Shown here in pieces: positions 27,655 to 35,963 of a stretch of DNA of 55,078 nt. Each line of letters begins with the position of its first letter. Position 1 is the first letter of the stretch. The notes under the pieces were generated by a model that did no database searches, had not been told where the DNA came from, and saw only the letters and a program-made list of their open reading frames with translations. The position numbers were made by a program, and so were the translations under genes. Source of the DNA: an uncultured Lachnospiraceae bacterium (lineage in GTDB: Bacteria > Bacillota > Clostridia > Lachnospirales > Lachnospiraceae); contig USGM01000008.1 of assembly GCA_900554205.1 (NCBI GenBank), positions 1-55,078 of the forward strand, written 5' to 3'.

Positions 27655-28641
27655 CTACAAAACATCCGCGAAATGTACCTTCAGCCTCTTAAATATTGCC
27701 GCGCCGATACCGAATAACACAACTGTCACGATCCAGAAATACATCGTCGAGAAGAAATCCTGAAAGAACCATTCCCTCTCGCAGATCGCGCTTCTGTAAC
27801 CATTGACAATGTAAACCAGTGGATTCAGCTTCAGAATGAACACCCATTTGGAGTCCAGACCGTTAATATCCCACAGGATCGGTGTAGCCCACATGCCTAT
27901 CTGCAACGCAATATTGATAATCTGGGACAGATCCCTGAAAAATACCACGACCGAGCAGGTCGTATAGCACAGTGCCAGCACAAATATGAAAAGGCAGGCG
28001 CTGTAATAAACGATCTGTATCGTATAGATCGTCGGATAATAGCCGTAAATAGCGGCAACCACCAGAAGAATGCACACAAAAAAAACATGGATGAAGGTTG
28101 CTGCGATGATCTTGATGATCGGCAGGATACTGATCTTAAATACAACCTTTTTGACAAGGTAATTGTATTCCAGCATGGCATTTGTGCCGTTGTTTAACGC
28201 CTCGCTGAAATAGAACCACGGAACCAGCCCCGCCGTCAGGAAAAGAACAAACGGTATATCACCGCTCCCTCTTCCCGCGCCGTTGCCCATAATCTTGTCA
28301 AACACGATATAATACATGGCGACCGTCACGACCGGCTGGAGCATCGCCCAGACCGCCCCCATGTAAGAGCCCGCATATCTCTTCTTGAAGTCATTCTTTG
28401 CCAGCTTCCATATCAGATGCCTGTTCTGGAACAGTTCCACCGGAAGAGTGGTAAATTTGTCATACCATTTTGCAAAGATAATACAGGCGGCAAGTATGAC
28501 CGTGCAGGATATAATCTTCTTGATCAGCTCCTGCGTCGGGTCAGCCCCCGGTCCCGGGTTCTGATGTACAATGATGATTACCGCAAGAATCAGACCCATG
28601 ACTGAAAAGATCGCGATACCGCCTTTTTTACTTATTTTCAT
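27655..28641 (-). CDS. Polysaccharide ABC exporter permease (Wzm/TagG-like)
   Basis: A 328-residue ABC-2 type permease. After two N-terminal membrane segments (about 8-25 and 43-58), the core reads WKLAKNDFKKRYAGSYMGAVWAMLQPVVTVAMYY, typical of Wzm/TagG, followed by about six transmembrane helices and the segment VVFFRDLSQIINIALQIGMWATPILW. It pairs with the ATPase encoded 40 bases downstream to move an undecaprenyl-diphosphate-linked polysaccharide across the membrane. The two extra N-terminal helices make it longer than the usual form of about 260-270 residues. It lies 18 bases after rfbC in the rhamnose operon. Confidence 0.94.
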   Translation of the reverse strand: MKISKKGGIAIFSVMGLILAVIIIVHQNPGPGADPTQELIKKIISCTVILAACIIFAKWYDKFTTLPVELFQNRHLIWKLAKNDFKKRYAGSYMGAVWAMLQPVVTVAMYYIVFDKIMGNGAGRGSGDIPFVLFLTAGLVPWFYFSEALNNGTNAMLEYNYLVKKVVFKISILPIIKIIAATFIHVFFVCILLVVAAIYGYYPTIYTIQIVYYSACLFIFVLALCYTTCSVVVFFRDLSQIINIALQIGMWATPILWDINGLDSKWVFILKLNPLVYIVNGYRSAICEREWFFQDFFSTMYFWIVTVVLFGIGAAIFKRLKVHFADVL

Positions 28642-28659
28642 GCTTTCAAAATCCCTTCA

Positions 28660-29211
28660 TCACTTTTTCAGGCTGTCAAGTCCGCCCCATTTCGTATCCC
28701 TGTCTGAAAAGATCAGCTCCATCCCCTCCGGAATCGGCCACTTCACACCGATTGCGGGATCGTTATAAATGATGCCGCCTTCGTCGCCGGGATGATAAAA
28801 GTCTGTACACTTGTAGCAGAACTCAGCATAGTCTGACAGAACCAGAAAGCCGTGGGCAAAATTCTTCGGGACATAAAACTGCTTCTTATTTTCCTCGGAG
28901 AGCAGAACGCCGTGCCACTGTCCATAGGTTTTTGAGCCCTCACGGAGGTCTACCGCAACATCATACACCTCTCCCTTAATCACCCTGACAAGCTTCGCCT
29001 GCGGATGCTGGATCTGGAAGTGAAGTCCTCTCAGCACACCGCGCTTTGACGCCGACTGGTTGTCCTGCACAAAGACATCGGGAATTCCCGCCGCCTTGTA
29101 GTCCTCATAATGATACGACTCAAAAAAATATCCCCTTGCATCCCCGAACACGGTGGGCGTGATAATCTTTAATCCTTCTATCTCACAGGTCTCTACCGTA
29201 ATCTTTCCCAT
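28660..29211 (-). CDS. rfbC: dTDP-4-dehydrorhamnose 3,5-epimerase
   Basis: A 183-residue RmlC of full length. Motifs: RGLHFQ with the active-site His region, VRVIKGEVYDVAVDLR, FAHGFLVLSD and the end segment IYNDPAIGVKWP. It converts dTDP-4-dehydro-6-deoxyglucose to dTDP-4-dehydrorhamnose, the third step of dTDP-L-rhamnose synthesis. It lies between the GH25 gene (23 bases) and the exporter permease gene (18 bases). The last enzyme of the pathway, RfbD reductase, is not found in this window. Confidence 0.96.
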   Translation of the reverse strand: MGKITVETCEIEGLKIITPTVFGDARGYFFESYHYEDYKAAGIPDVFVQDNQSASKRGVLRGLHFQIQHPQAKLVRVIKGEVYDVAVDLREGSKTYGQWHGVLLSEENKKQFYVPKNFAHGFLVLSDYAEFCYKCTDFYHPGDEGGIIYNDPAIGVKWPIPEGMELIFSDRDTKWGGLDSLKK

Positions 29212-29234
29212 CTCTGTACTATCCCTTCCACTCT

Positions 29235-30494
29235 TTAATAATAGCTTATATTCATATCAACATTGCCGGAAATCCCGTCAATCTTTCCCTTTGAAGTATA
29301 CTGCCACAGCTGATAATAGCCCTGATAGAGCGGTACGCTTCGGTACTCCGCCAGCCAGACACAATACTGACTGTCAAGCCTGTCCGCGTACAGCCTGTTA
29401 TTGTACCAGTTCCGGCTCGCATATACACCGGCATGATAACCGGCATTTTCAATTGTCCGGCAGAAAGCCTCGCAGACCAGTGTTCTGGTCTCCACATCCA
29501 GATTGTCCGCCCGTCCGCTGCCTCCAGCGCCCTCCGTGTCGATAAAGACCGGATAATCCAGCTGATATTCCCTGATCAGCTGCAATACCGCCGACGCCTC
29601 CTCGACAGCCTCGACCTCATTTACCGCCTGCGTAAAGAAATATACGCCCACGGGCATGCCGCTTGCCTTGGCGCCCTTCATGTTTGCCGCAAAATACGGG
29701 TCTTCAACAAGGCTTCCCGTGGAGGAGCCGCGGTAGCCTGCCCGGATAATGGCAAATTCCACTCCCGCATTCTTTACCTTATCCCAGTCGATGTCACCGT
29801 TCCATTTGGAAACGTCAATTCCTACCCGGCTGTTCCCTGTCGTATTCTGGAGCTTCTTGATCTCTGTTTTATCTGCATCCTCAAGCGCGTCCGCAATCTC
29901 CGTATCCTCTGCCTCGGCGTCAATATCCGCCTCCGTCTTGATCAGCAGGGAAATATCCTCGATTGCAACGTACTCAACCTTATCCTTCACCCGGACGCGC
30001 GTCTCATTCTCAGGCACGCGATAACCCGAAACAGGAAGCAGCCCCACATAATACTCCCCGGCTGCCAGATCACCGATATACACCACGCCGTCCTTATCCA
30101 GATCCTTGTACTCTCCGATGCCGTCGAGCTTCACATAGAAGCTCTCCCCCGCAACGGGCTGTCCGGACTGATCTACGATCTGTACACGCAGATCCTTTTC
30201 GACCGAGGTCACCACCAGCGACAGGCTCGGTGTCTCGTTTTGGGCAGCCTCCAAGATCGGATTGACCTCCTGATCAAAGAAGGTATTGTCCCTAAGGAAC
30301 GCAGAAAGATCATTGCCAATCTGTCCGTCCTGTCTCTCTTCTGTGCTCTCCGTCTCCTCTGCCACAGTGCTCTCCTGCGGATGCACTGCGGAGGAGGGGC
30401 TCTGGCCCCTGTTCAGATACAGCACAAGCACTGCAACCAGCAGAATGACCGCCATGGAAGAAAGGATCGCCATTCTTCGTAATTTAGAGTCCAT
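29235..30494 (-). CDS. Membrane-anchored GH25 lysozyme
   Basis: A 419-residue protein with one N-terminal transmembrane helix (about 7-28), an acidic linker, a beta-sandwich domain (about 78-175; carrying VEKDLRVQIVDQSGQPVAG) and a C-terminal GH25 muramidase domain (about 220-419). GH25 residues are visible: Asp in GIDVSKWNG and the Asp-x-Glu pair in FIDTEG. It should cut the peptidoglycan glycan backbone outside the membrane. It sits inside the rhamnose operon: its start overlaps the end of rfbA by 11 bases and rfbC follows by 23 bases. It may open the wall for polymer attachment or export. The same beta-sandwich plus GH25 arrangement occurs in the large protein at 32643-35738. Confidence 0.92.
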   Translation of the reverse strand: MDSKLRRMAILSSMAVILLVAVLVLYLNRGQSPSSAVHPQESTVAEETESTEERQDGQIGNDLSAFLRDNTFFDQEVNPILEAAQNETPSLSLVVTSVEKDLRVQIVDQSGQPVAGESFYVKLDGIGEYKDLDKDGVVYIGDLAAGEYYVGLLPVSGYRVPENETRVRVKDKVEYVAIEDISLLIKTEADIDAEAEDTEIADALEDADKTEIKKLQNTTGNSRVGIDVSKWNGDIDWDKVKNAGVEFAIIRAGYRGSSTGSLVEDPYFAANMKGAKASGMPVGVYFFTQAVNEVEAVEEASAVLQLIREYQLDYPVFIDTEGAGGSGRADNLDVETRTLVCEAFCRTIENAGYHAGVYASRNWYNNRLYADRLDSQYCVWLAEYRSVPLYQGYYQLWQYTSKGKIDGISGNVDMNISYY

Positions 30495-31353
30495 TCGCTA
30501 CCTCTGTCAGATATTTTCCATAGTTTGTCTTCAATAAAGGCTCCGCCAGCTTCAACAGCTGTTCCCTGTCGATAAACCCGCGCTTATAGGCAATCTCCTC
30601 AATGCAGGAGATATAGAGTCCCTGTCTCTTCTGGAATGCCGCAACAAAGTCAGAGGCATCCAGCAGCGCATCATGATTCCCTGTATCGAGCCACGCAAAG
30701 CCTCTGCCGAGAGTTTCAACCCTCAAAGTGCCCCGGCTCAGATATTCGTTGTTCACAGATGTGATTTCAATCTCACCTCTGGCGGAGGGCTTGACATTCT
30801 TTGCGATCTCCGCAACATCATTGTCGTAGAAATACAGCCCCGGCACTGCGTAATTGCTCTTGGGATGCTCCGGCTTCTCTTCGATGGAAAGTGCCTTGCC
30901 GTTCTCATCAAACTCGACTACGCCGTACTCTCTGGGGTCACGCACATAGTAGCCAAAAATGGTCGCTCCCTCTTCCCTTGCCGCAACCTGCTGTAAAACC
31001 TTGGAAAAGCTCTGTCCGTAGAAAATATTGTCCCCCAGCACGAGCGCCACTCTGTCGCTGCCGATAAACTTTTCCCCGATGATAAAGGCATCCGCCAGTC
31101 CCCTCGGATACTCCTGCACCGCATAGGAGAATTCCATTCCCAGCTGGCTGCCGTCTCCGAGGAGCTCCTGAAACACCGGAAGATCCCTTGGCGTCGAAAT
31201 GATGAGTACCTCCTTGATTCCCGCCAACATAAGTGTCGAAAGCGGATAATAAATCATAGGTTTGTCATAAACCGGCATAATCTGCTTTGAAATTGCCTTC
31301 GTCAGTGGATAAAGTCTGGTTCCGGAGCCTCCGGCAAGTATAATTCCCTTCAT
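30484..31353 (-). CDS. rfbA: Glucose-1-phosphate thymidylyltransferase
   Basis: A 289-residue RmlA making dTDP-glucose from glucose-1-phosphate and dTTP. It starts MKGIILAGGSGTRLYPLT and has KQIMPVYDKPMIYYPLS, LGDNIFYG and the sugar-site EEKPEHPKSNYAV. The start at 31353 has GGAGGG 6 bases upstream; a longer frame to 31428 runs into the hairpin at 31402-31429 and is unlikely. It lies about 90 bases after rfbB and overlaps the GH25 gene. Its product feeds both the rhamnose pathway and, through RfbB, the WecE aminotransferase. Confidence 0.97.
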   Translation of the reverse strand: MKGIILAGGSGTRLYPLTKAISKQIMPVYDKPMIYYPLSTLMLAGIKEVLIISTPRDLPVFQELLGDGSQLGMEFSYAVQEYPRGLADAFIIGEKFIGSDRVALVLGDNIFYGQSFSKVLQQVAAREEGATIFGYYVRDPREYGVVEFDENGKALSIEEKPEHPKSNYAVPGLYFYDNDVAEIAKNVKPSARGEIEITSVNNEYLSRGTLRVETLGRGFAWLDTGNHDALLDASDFVAAFQKRQGLYISCIEEIAYKRGFIDREQLLKLAEPLLKTNYGKYLTEVANGL

Positions 31354-31401
31354 AAAACCCTCCAATTCTGTCTGCACAACAACCTTCTTTTTTACACACC
31401 G

Positions 31402-31429
31402 AATGGGAACGACGCTGATCGTTCCCATT
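31402..31429 (-). other. Strong hairpin between rfbB and rfbA
   Basis: A perfect 11-base-pair inverted repeat (31402-31412 with 31419-31429) with a 6-base loop lies in the 90-base gap. No T-run follows on either strand, so it is not a standard terminator. It could stabilise or mark a processing point in the mRNA, setting different levels of rfbB and the genes after it. Confidence 0.7.
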
Positions 31430-31443
31430 TGATGATTGCCTCT

Positions 31444-32526
31444 TTATTTTTCGTACATCTCACTGTAATACTTCTGATAATCTCCACTCGTCACATTCTT
31501 CATCCATTCCTCGTGCTCAAAGAACCATTTTATCGTCTTGCGGATGCCTTCCTTAAACATTGTCTCCGGCTCCCAGCCGATCTCCGCCTTGATCTTATCC
31601 GGTGCAATGGCATATCTTCTGTCATGACCCTTTCTGTCCTCCACATAGGTGATCAGGTCTTCGTTGATGTGTGCCTTTCTCGGGTCCGTATCAGGAAGCA
31701 TTTCCTGTAATGTGTCCAGAATAATATGAATGATCTCGATATTCTGTTTTTCATTATGTCCGCCGATATTGTAGGTCTGGAACAGCCTTCCCTTCTCCTG
31801 AACCATATCGATCGCCTTTGCGTGGTCCTCGACAAACAGCCAGTCGCGGACGTTCTTGCCGTCTCCGTATACCGGAAGCTTCTTTCCGTGAAGCGCATTG
31901 TTGATGATAAGCGGAATCAGCTTCTCCGGGAACTGATAAGGCCCGTAATTGTTGGAACAATTCGTGATGTTCGCCGGGAAGTGATAAGTGTCCATATATG
32001 CCTTCACCAGCATATCCGAGCTTGCCTTGCTCGCCGAGTAAGGGCTGTGCGGATCGTAGGGTGTCGTCTCATAGAAAAACGCATTGTCGTCATCCGGCAG
32101 TGAACCGTACACCTCATCAGTTGAGACATGAAGGAATTTCTTCCCCTCCCGGAAGCTTCCGTCCGGCAGCTCCCATGCTGCCTTCGCACAGTTCAGCATC
32201 ACGGCAGTTCCCAGAACATTGGTCTGTACAAAGACCTCCGGGTTGCGGATGCTCCGATCCACATGGCTCTCCGCCGCAAAGTGTACCACCCTGTCAATAT
32301 CATTTTCAGCAAATATTTTGGAGATTGCTTCCTTATCGCAGATGTCTGCCCTGACAAACTCATAGTTCGGTCTGTTCTCGACATCCTTGAGGTTCTCAAG
32401 ATTTCCCGCATAGGTCAGCACATCCACATTGATAATGCGGATTTCGTCTCCGTACTTTCTGAACATATAGTGAATATAATTGGATCCGATAAAACCGGCT
32501 CCTCCCGTCACAAGATAAGTTCTCAT
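31444..32526 (-). CDS. rfbB: dTDP-glucose 4,6-dehydratase
   Basis: A 360-residue RmlB of the extended SDR family. It has the NAD-binding GGAGFIGSNY, HFAAESHVDRS, the STDEVYG motif and the YSASKASSD catalytic Tyr/Lys. It makes dTDP-4-dehydro-6-deoxyglucose, the branch point to rhamnose (RfbC) and to 4-amino-6-deoxysugars (WecE). The ATG at 32526 matches the family start; an in-frame ATG at 32547 adds seven residues. It is the first gene after the promoter at 32568-32596. Confidence 0.97.
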   Translation of the reverse strand: MRTYLVTGGAGFIGSNYIHYMFRKYGDEIRIINVDVLTYAGNLENLKDVENRPNYEFVRADICDKEAISKIFAENDIDRVVHFAAESHVDRSIRNPEVFVQTNVLGTAVMLNCAKAAWELPDGSFREGKKFLHVSTDEVYGSLPDDDNAFFYETTPYDPHSPYSASKASSDMLVKAYMDTYHFPANITNCSNNYGPYQFPEKLIPLIINNALHGKKLPVYGDGKNVRDWLFVEDHAKAIDMVQEKGRLFQTYNIGGHNEKQNIEIIHIILDTLQEMLPDTDPRKAHINEDLITYVEDRKGHDRRYAIAPDKIKAEIGWEPETMFKEGIRKTIKWFFEHEEWMKNVTSGDYQKYYSEMYEK

Positions 32527-32567
32527 CAGATAATTCTTCCTTTCCATCCCTGTCTGAGGACATTCCC

Positions 32568-32596
32568 ATCATAGCACACTTTCCGCAGGTTTCCAA
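32568..32596 (-). promoter_or_regulatory. SigA-type promoter of the rhamnose/export operon
   Basis: Minus-strand TTGGAA (complement at 32591-32596), a 17-base spacer and TATGAT (32568-32573), with a TG one base before the -10 (extended -10). It lies between the large GH25 gene and rfbB, about 42 bases before the rfbB start, and probably drives the operon through pgm. Confidence 0.82.
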
Positions 32597-32642
32597 ACAC
32601 ATTTATTCTTAATAGTTCTTGCGTTTTTCTTAAGCGTCAGCT

Positions 32643-35600
32643 TTAGTATCCCAGATAGCTGAGGTTCATATCCACATTTCCGCTGATACCGGAAACCTTT
32701 CCGGTCGCCCTGTACTGCCAGAGATCGTACCTGCCAGCATAGGTGGGAGCCGACGCATACTGAGCCAGCCAGATCTTATATGCGCTCAATGCACCCGGGT
32801 CAAGCTTCGTCTCAAGCCACGTCTTGTTCGCATAGATTCCCGCCGTGTAGCCTGCACCCTGTATCGTCTGACAGAATGCCTTGCAGACCGCCGTTCTCGT
32901 CTCGCTGCTGATGGAGTCCGCGCGTCCTCCGCTCGGCTCCACATCCAGAAATACCGGGTAGGAGATCTTGTAGTTCTTGATCTGTTCCAGCACCATGGAT
33001 GCCTCTTCCACCGCCTCGCGCTCATCGACTGCCTGCGTGAAGAAGTAAACGCCAACCTTCAAGCCGGCGGCTGTCGCGCCCTTGATGTTCGTAGTAAACT
33101 TCGGATCGGCGATCAGGGTTCCCTGCGAAGAACCTCTGTAGCCGCAGCGGATAATAACATAGCTGATACCTGAATTCTTCACTGCCGTCCAGTCTATTGT
33201 TCCGTTCCACTTAGACACATCGATGCCGAGCGTTCCGTTTCCGGTCACCAGTGAGCCGTCACTGGCAAAGGTATATTTTGCACCCTGAATGACCTGTTCC
33301 CCCGTAACTGCATTTCCATCGGCAGTAAAATAGAACACTCTTCCTTCAATGGTCTGCCAGCCCGTATACTTAACCTGGCCCTTGATATAGAACTTGCTGA
33401 ACGTATAGTAATCGGCATAGGTTGCCTGACGATAGCTGTCGTTTTCCATGACGTAGAGCAGGTTGCCCTTGCTGTCCTTCAGCGCTGTTGTCACGTCCGT
33501 TCTGGGATTCGGCTTTACTGTCACGACACATGCCGCCATAACCTCCTCGCCGTTTTCCAGACATTTCACGGTGACTGTCGCGCTTCCCTCTTTCAAAGGC
33601 TCCAGTACAACCGGCGCTGTGATTACATTGTTCTCTGTCTTGATCGCGCCTACCGTCACCTTCACGACCGTCGGGTCAGATGCCTCAACAGTGATGGCGG
33701 GACTTGTCGTAGTAGCTCCCGTTATCGTTGCTTTCAGTTCGAGCGGGTTAGCAACATATGCCAGTGTAGATGTCCTGTCAAGCCCGATTACCTTGTTTGC
33801 GCCGACTATGACATCAATGACCAGCGTAGCTGCCGTCTCCTCCGTCACAGTTGTTCCCGGCACAGACTGACTTGCATAATTTGCCTTGACCGTAATTTTT
33901 GCAGTACCTGCGCCCACACCGGTGATCGTCACCTTACCTGTGGCATCCACAGCAGCGGTTGCGACCGTCTCCTTATCGGACACCACACTGTATTCGAGTG
34001 TCTTTCCTTCCTTAAAGCCCTGCGCCACTGTCTGCACGACAGCATTATTTTTAATCAGCACTGTAACCGCCGTTTTATCTGCTGTAAGTGTTCCCTTGCC
34101 CAGCTTCTCTCCGGTCACCTTGATTATGATGCTGCCGCTGACATCCACGACCGCCTGCTGCGCCGCAGCCGCATCTCCCTGTGACACGGTGGGATTCTGC
34201 TTTTCTATTGTGACGTTTGCCTTTGCGGCATACAGGATCTGTACCTCTCCGACAGTCACACCTGTAACCTGGCCGTTTGCATTCACGGTTGCAATCTGCT
34301 CGTTCAGACTTGTCCATTTCACATCACTCACGGAACCGACCGTCACCTTCTCCTTTTCAGATCCTGTGATGACAGGTGCTCCCGCTGTAAGAGTGGTTGT
34401 TCCTCCGACGGGTATTTCCGCCCCCGCCGATGAACTCAGCGTAACTGCACTGCTCGTCAATGCCATTCGCATAAAATGCTTATCCATGCCGCGTGCCACC
34501 GTCAGGATCGTCAGCGGATCCGGAATCGTACTCTTTGCCACCTCCGTGTAGGACATGCCCGTAGCGGTGCTCTCCACCCATGCAACCGTATCCTGCAGCG
34601 CCGACTCCACGACCGTATCATTCTTTGCCGTATCTTCCTTCTTGGCATCAACCTCCGACTCGGACTTCACCTCGTTGGCAACATCCACCTTCTGATAGGT
34701 GATATCCTTTTTGACCTCAACCGACCTTGTGTCCTTGGACAGGGCATATGCCGCATATTTCTCATCCGTGAGCTTTTCTATCGTGATCTTATAGGTTCCC
34801 GGAGTAATATCCTTTTTATAGATAATGCCGTCCATATCATCATCGGACCAGATACTGCTCTTTCCGTCGGGATCCTTTACCGTCACAGAAAACGGCACGT
34901 TGGCAACCAGCTTTCCCGTCTTCTGATTGGTGAACTTGATCTTCAGATCCTTCTGAATAGAGGTCATATTCAGTTCGACCGTCACCTGCCGGGAATAATC
35001 TATCTCCTCATATCCCTTTTCCGGCTCCTGCTCATCCGGCTCCGGCTGGATCTCATCCGTTTCGTCCGCTACAAGCCTTGCCTGCAGCGCATCGGCTACC
35101 GCATTCAATCCCTGTCCGCCAATGACCGAAATATTGCTCAGCTGCGTACCGACGCTGGCGAAATCGGACACCTGATGCGCCGTACTTCTGGAATTAATCA
35201 GGAAAATCCCCGTTACCAGCGCCAGAACCAGAACCGCCGCACCGGTTGCGGCAATGACCTTGTCGATGACCGGAATTTCCTTCAGTTTTTGTCCCAGCCC
35301 GCTCTTCTGTCCGTGCTTTTTCTTCTTTTCGGTCAGGTCATCCCCCCGGTAGTCGGCATTGTAAATCTCACTGTCCTCATATCGGATCTCGCCGTCCTGG
35401 GTCTCACTCCCGCCCTCATACAGAATCTCACCCTCGTAAAAATTCTCTTCATCCTCGGGATAAAACCGGGGTTCCTCCGCATACTCTCCGTTGTCGATGT
35501 ATGCGCCGTCCTCTATGTACTCACCGTTGTCAGTATAGCTGCCGTCCTCTGCGTACTCTCCATTTTCGACGTAGCTGCCGTCCTCCGCGTACTCTCCATT

Positions 35601-35738
35601 TTCAATATACTCGCCGTCTTCGCCGTAAAACGCTTCCTCATCGGCATTGCCGTTGCCACTGTCCCAGTCAAAGTCCTCCTCTTCATAATTCTCCCACTGT
35701 TCCTGCGGCCGCTTCGTATGATTAAATAACTTTTTCAT
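32643..35738 (-). CDS. Large membrane-anchored GH25 lysozyme with Ig-like and wall-binding repeats
   Basis: A 1031-residue surface protein. Layout: acidic cytoplasmic N-terminus with eight hexapeptide repeats (about 40-87), one transmembrane helix (about 170-190), a beta-sandwich domain (about 260-350; starts VELNMTSIQKDLKIKF), about three BIG2-like Ig domains (about 430-745), a wall-binding-type repeat pair (GWQTIEGRVFYFTADGN), and a C-terminal GH25 muramidase with GIDVSKWNG and the Asp-x-Glu pair in FLDVEPSG. The ATG at 35738 follows GGAGGTAAGA. It should cut or remodel peptidoglycan at a distance from the membrane. It has its own promoter at 35810-35838 and lies next to the rhamnose operon. 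The long acidic cytoplasmic tail is unusual for a lysozyme. Confidence 0.9.
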   Translation of the reverse strand: MKKLFNHTKRPQEQWENYEEEDFDWDSGNGNADEEAFYGEDGEYIENGEYAEDGSYVENGEYAEDGSYTDNGEYIEDGAYIDNGEYAEEPRFYPEDEENFYEGEILYEGGSETQDGEIRYEDSEIYNADYRGDDLTEKKKKHGQKSGLGQKLKEIPVIDKVIAATGAAVLVLALVTGIFLINSRSTAHQVSDFASVGTQLSNISVIGGQGLNAVADALQARLVADETDEIQPEPDEQEPEKGYEEIDYSRQVTVELNMTSIQKDLKIKFTNQKTGKLVANVPFSVTVKDPDGKSSIWSDDDMDGIIYKKDITPGTYKITIEKLTDEKYAAYALSKDTRSVEVKKDITYQKVDVANEVKSESEVDAKKEDTAKNDTVVESALQDTVAWVESTATGMSYTEVAKSTIPDPLTILTVARGMDKHFMRMALTSSAVTLSSSAGAEIPVGGTTTLTAGAPVITGSEKEKVTVGSVSDVKWTSLNEQIATVNANGQVTGVTVGEVQILYAAKANVTIEKQNPTVSQGDAAAAQQAVVDVSGSIIIKVTGEKLGKGTLTADKTAVTVLIKNNAVVQTVAQGFKEGKTLEYSVVSDKETVATAAVDATGKVTITGVGAGTAKITVKANYASQSVPGTTVTEETAATLVIDVIVGANKVIGLDRTSTLAYVANPLELKATITGATTTSPAITVEASDPTVVKVTVGAIKTENNVITAPVVLEPLKEGSATVTVKCLENGEEVMAACVVTVKPNPRTDVTTALKDSKGNLLYVMENDSYRQATYADYYTFSKFYIKGQVKYTGWQTIEGRVFYFTADGNAVTGEQVIQGAKYTFASDGSLVTGNGTLGIDVSKWNGTIDWTAVKNSGISYVIIRCGYRGSSQGTLIADPKFTTNIKGATAAGLKVGVYFFTQAVDEREAVEEASMVLEQIKNYKISYPVFLDVEPSGGRADSISSETRTAVCKAFCQTIQGAGYTAGIYANKTWLETKLDPGALSAYKIWLAQYASAPTYAGRYDLWQYRATGKVSGISGNVDMNLSYLGY
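35478..35621 (-). repeat. Eight tandem 18-base repeats encoding an acidic hexapeptide
   Basis: The repeats encode eight copies of a six-residue unit, (E/D)(D/N)G(E/S/A)Y(I/A/V/T), such as EDGEYI, ENGEYA and EDGSYV, in the cytoplasmic tail of the large GH25 protein. The DNA copies are similar but not identical, so copy number may change by slippage without a frameshift. Confidence 0.9.
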
Positions 35739-35809
35739 TCTTACCTCCATGCCCGAGTATTCTGCGACACCCCGCGCAAGTCTTCAGACAAGCTTAACAA
35801 TTCTGTAAC

Positions 35810-35838
35810 ATTATAGCATCCCTCATAGCTTGTAGCAA
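35810..35838 (-). promoter_or_regulatory. SigA-type promoter of the large GH25 gene
   Basis: Minus-strand TTGCTA (complement at 35833-35838), a 17-base spacer and a perfect TATAAT (35810-35815), about 72 bases before the start at 35738. Confidence 0.8.
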
Positions 35839-35839
35839 G

Positions 35840-35860
35840 TTATAAAGAATTTCTTTATAA
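35840..35860. promoter_or_regulatory. Perfect AT-rich palindrome in the divergent promoter region
   Basis: Two 10-base arms (TTATAAAGAA and TTCTTTATAA) are separated by one base. It lies one base from the -35 of the leftward promoter and 34 bases before the -35 of the rightward one, a good place for an operator. It is also close to an upstream AT element in composition, so binding by a regulator is a guess. Confidence 0.55.
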
Positions 35861-35894
35861 TTTCTTAAAGATACCGGTCACACCCAAAATCCAG

Positions 35895-35924
35895 TTGATA
35901 ATATGGACTTCTATGACATATAAT
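35895..35924 (+). promoter_or_regulatory. SigA-type promoter of the plus-strand SGNH gene
   Basis: TTGATA (35895-35900), an 18-base spacer and TATAAT (35919-35924), about 40 bases before the start at 35964. It is the only plus-strand promoter I can support. Confidence 0.8.
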
Positions 35925-35963
35925 AGTAAAATGATTTAAAAAGGTTCAGAAATGAGGATGATT

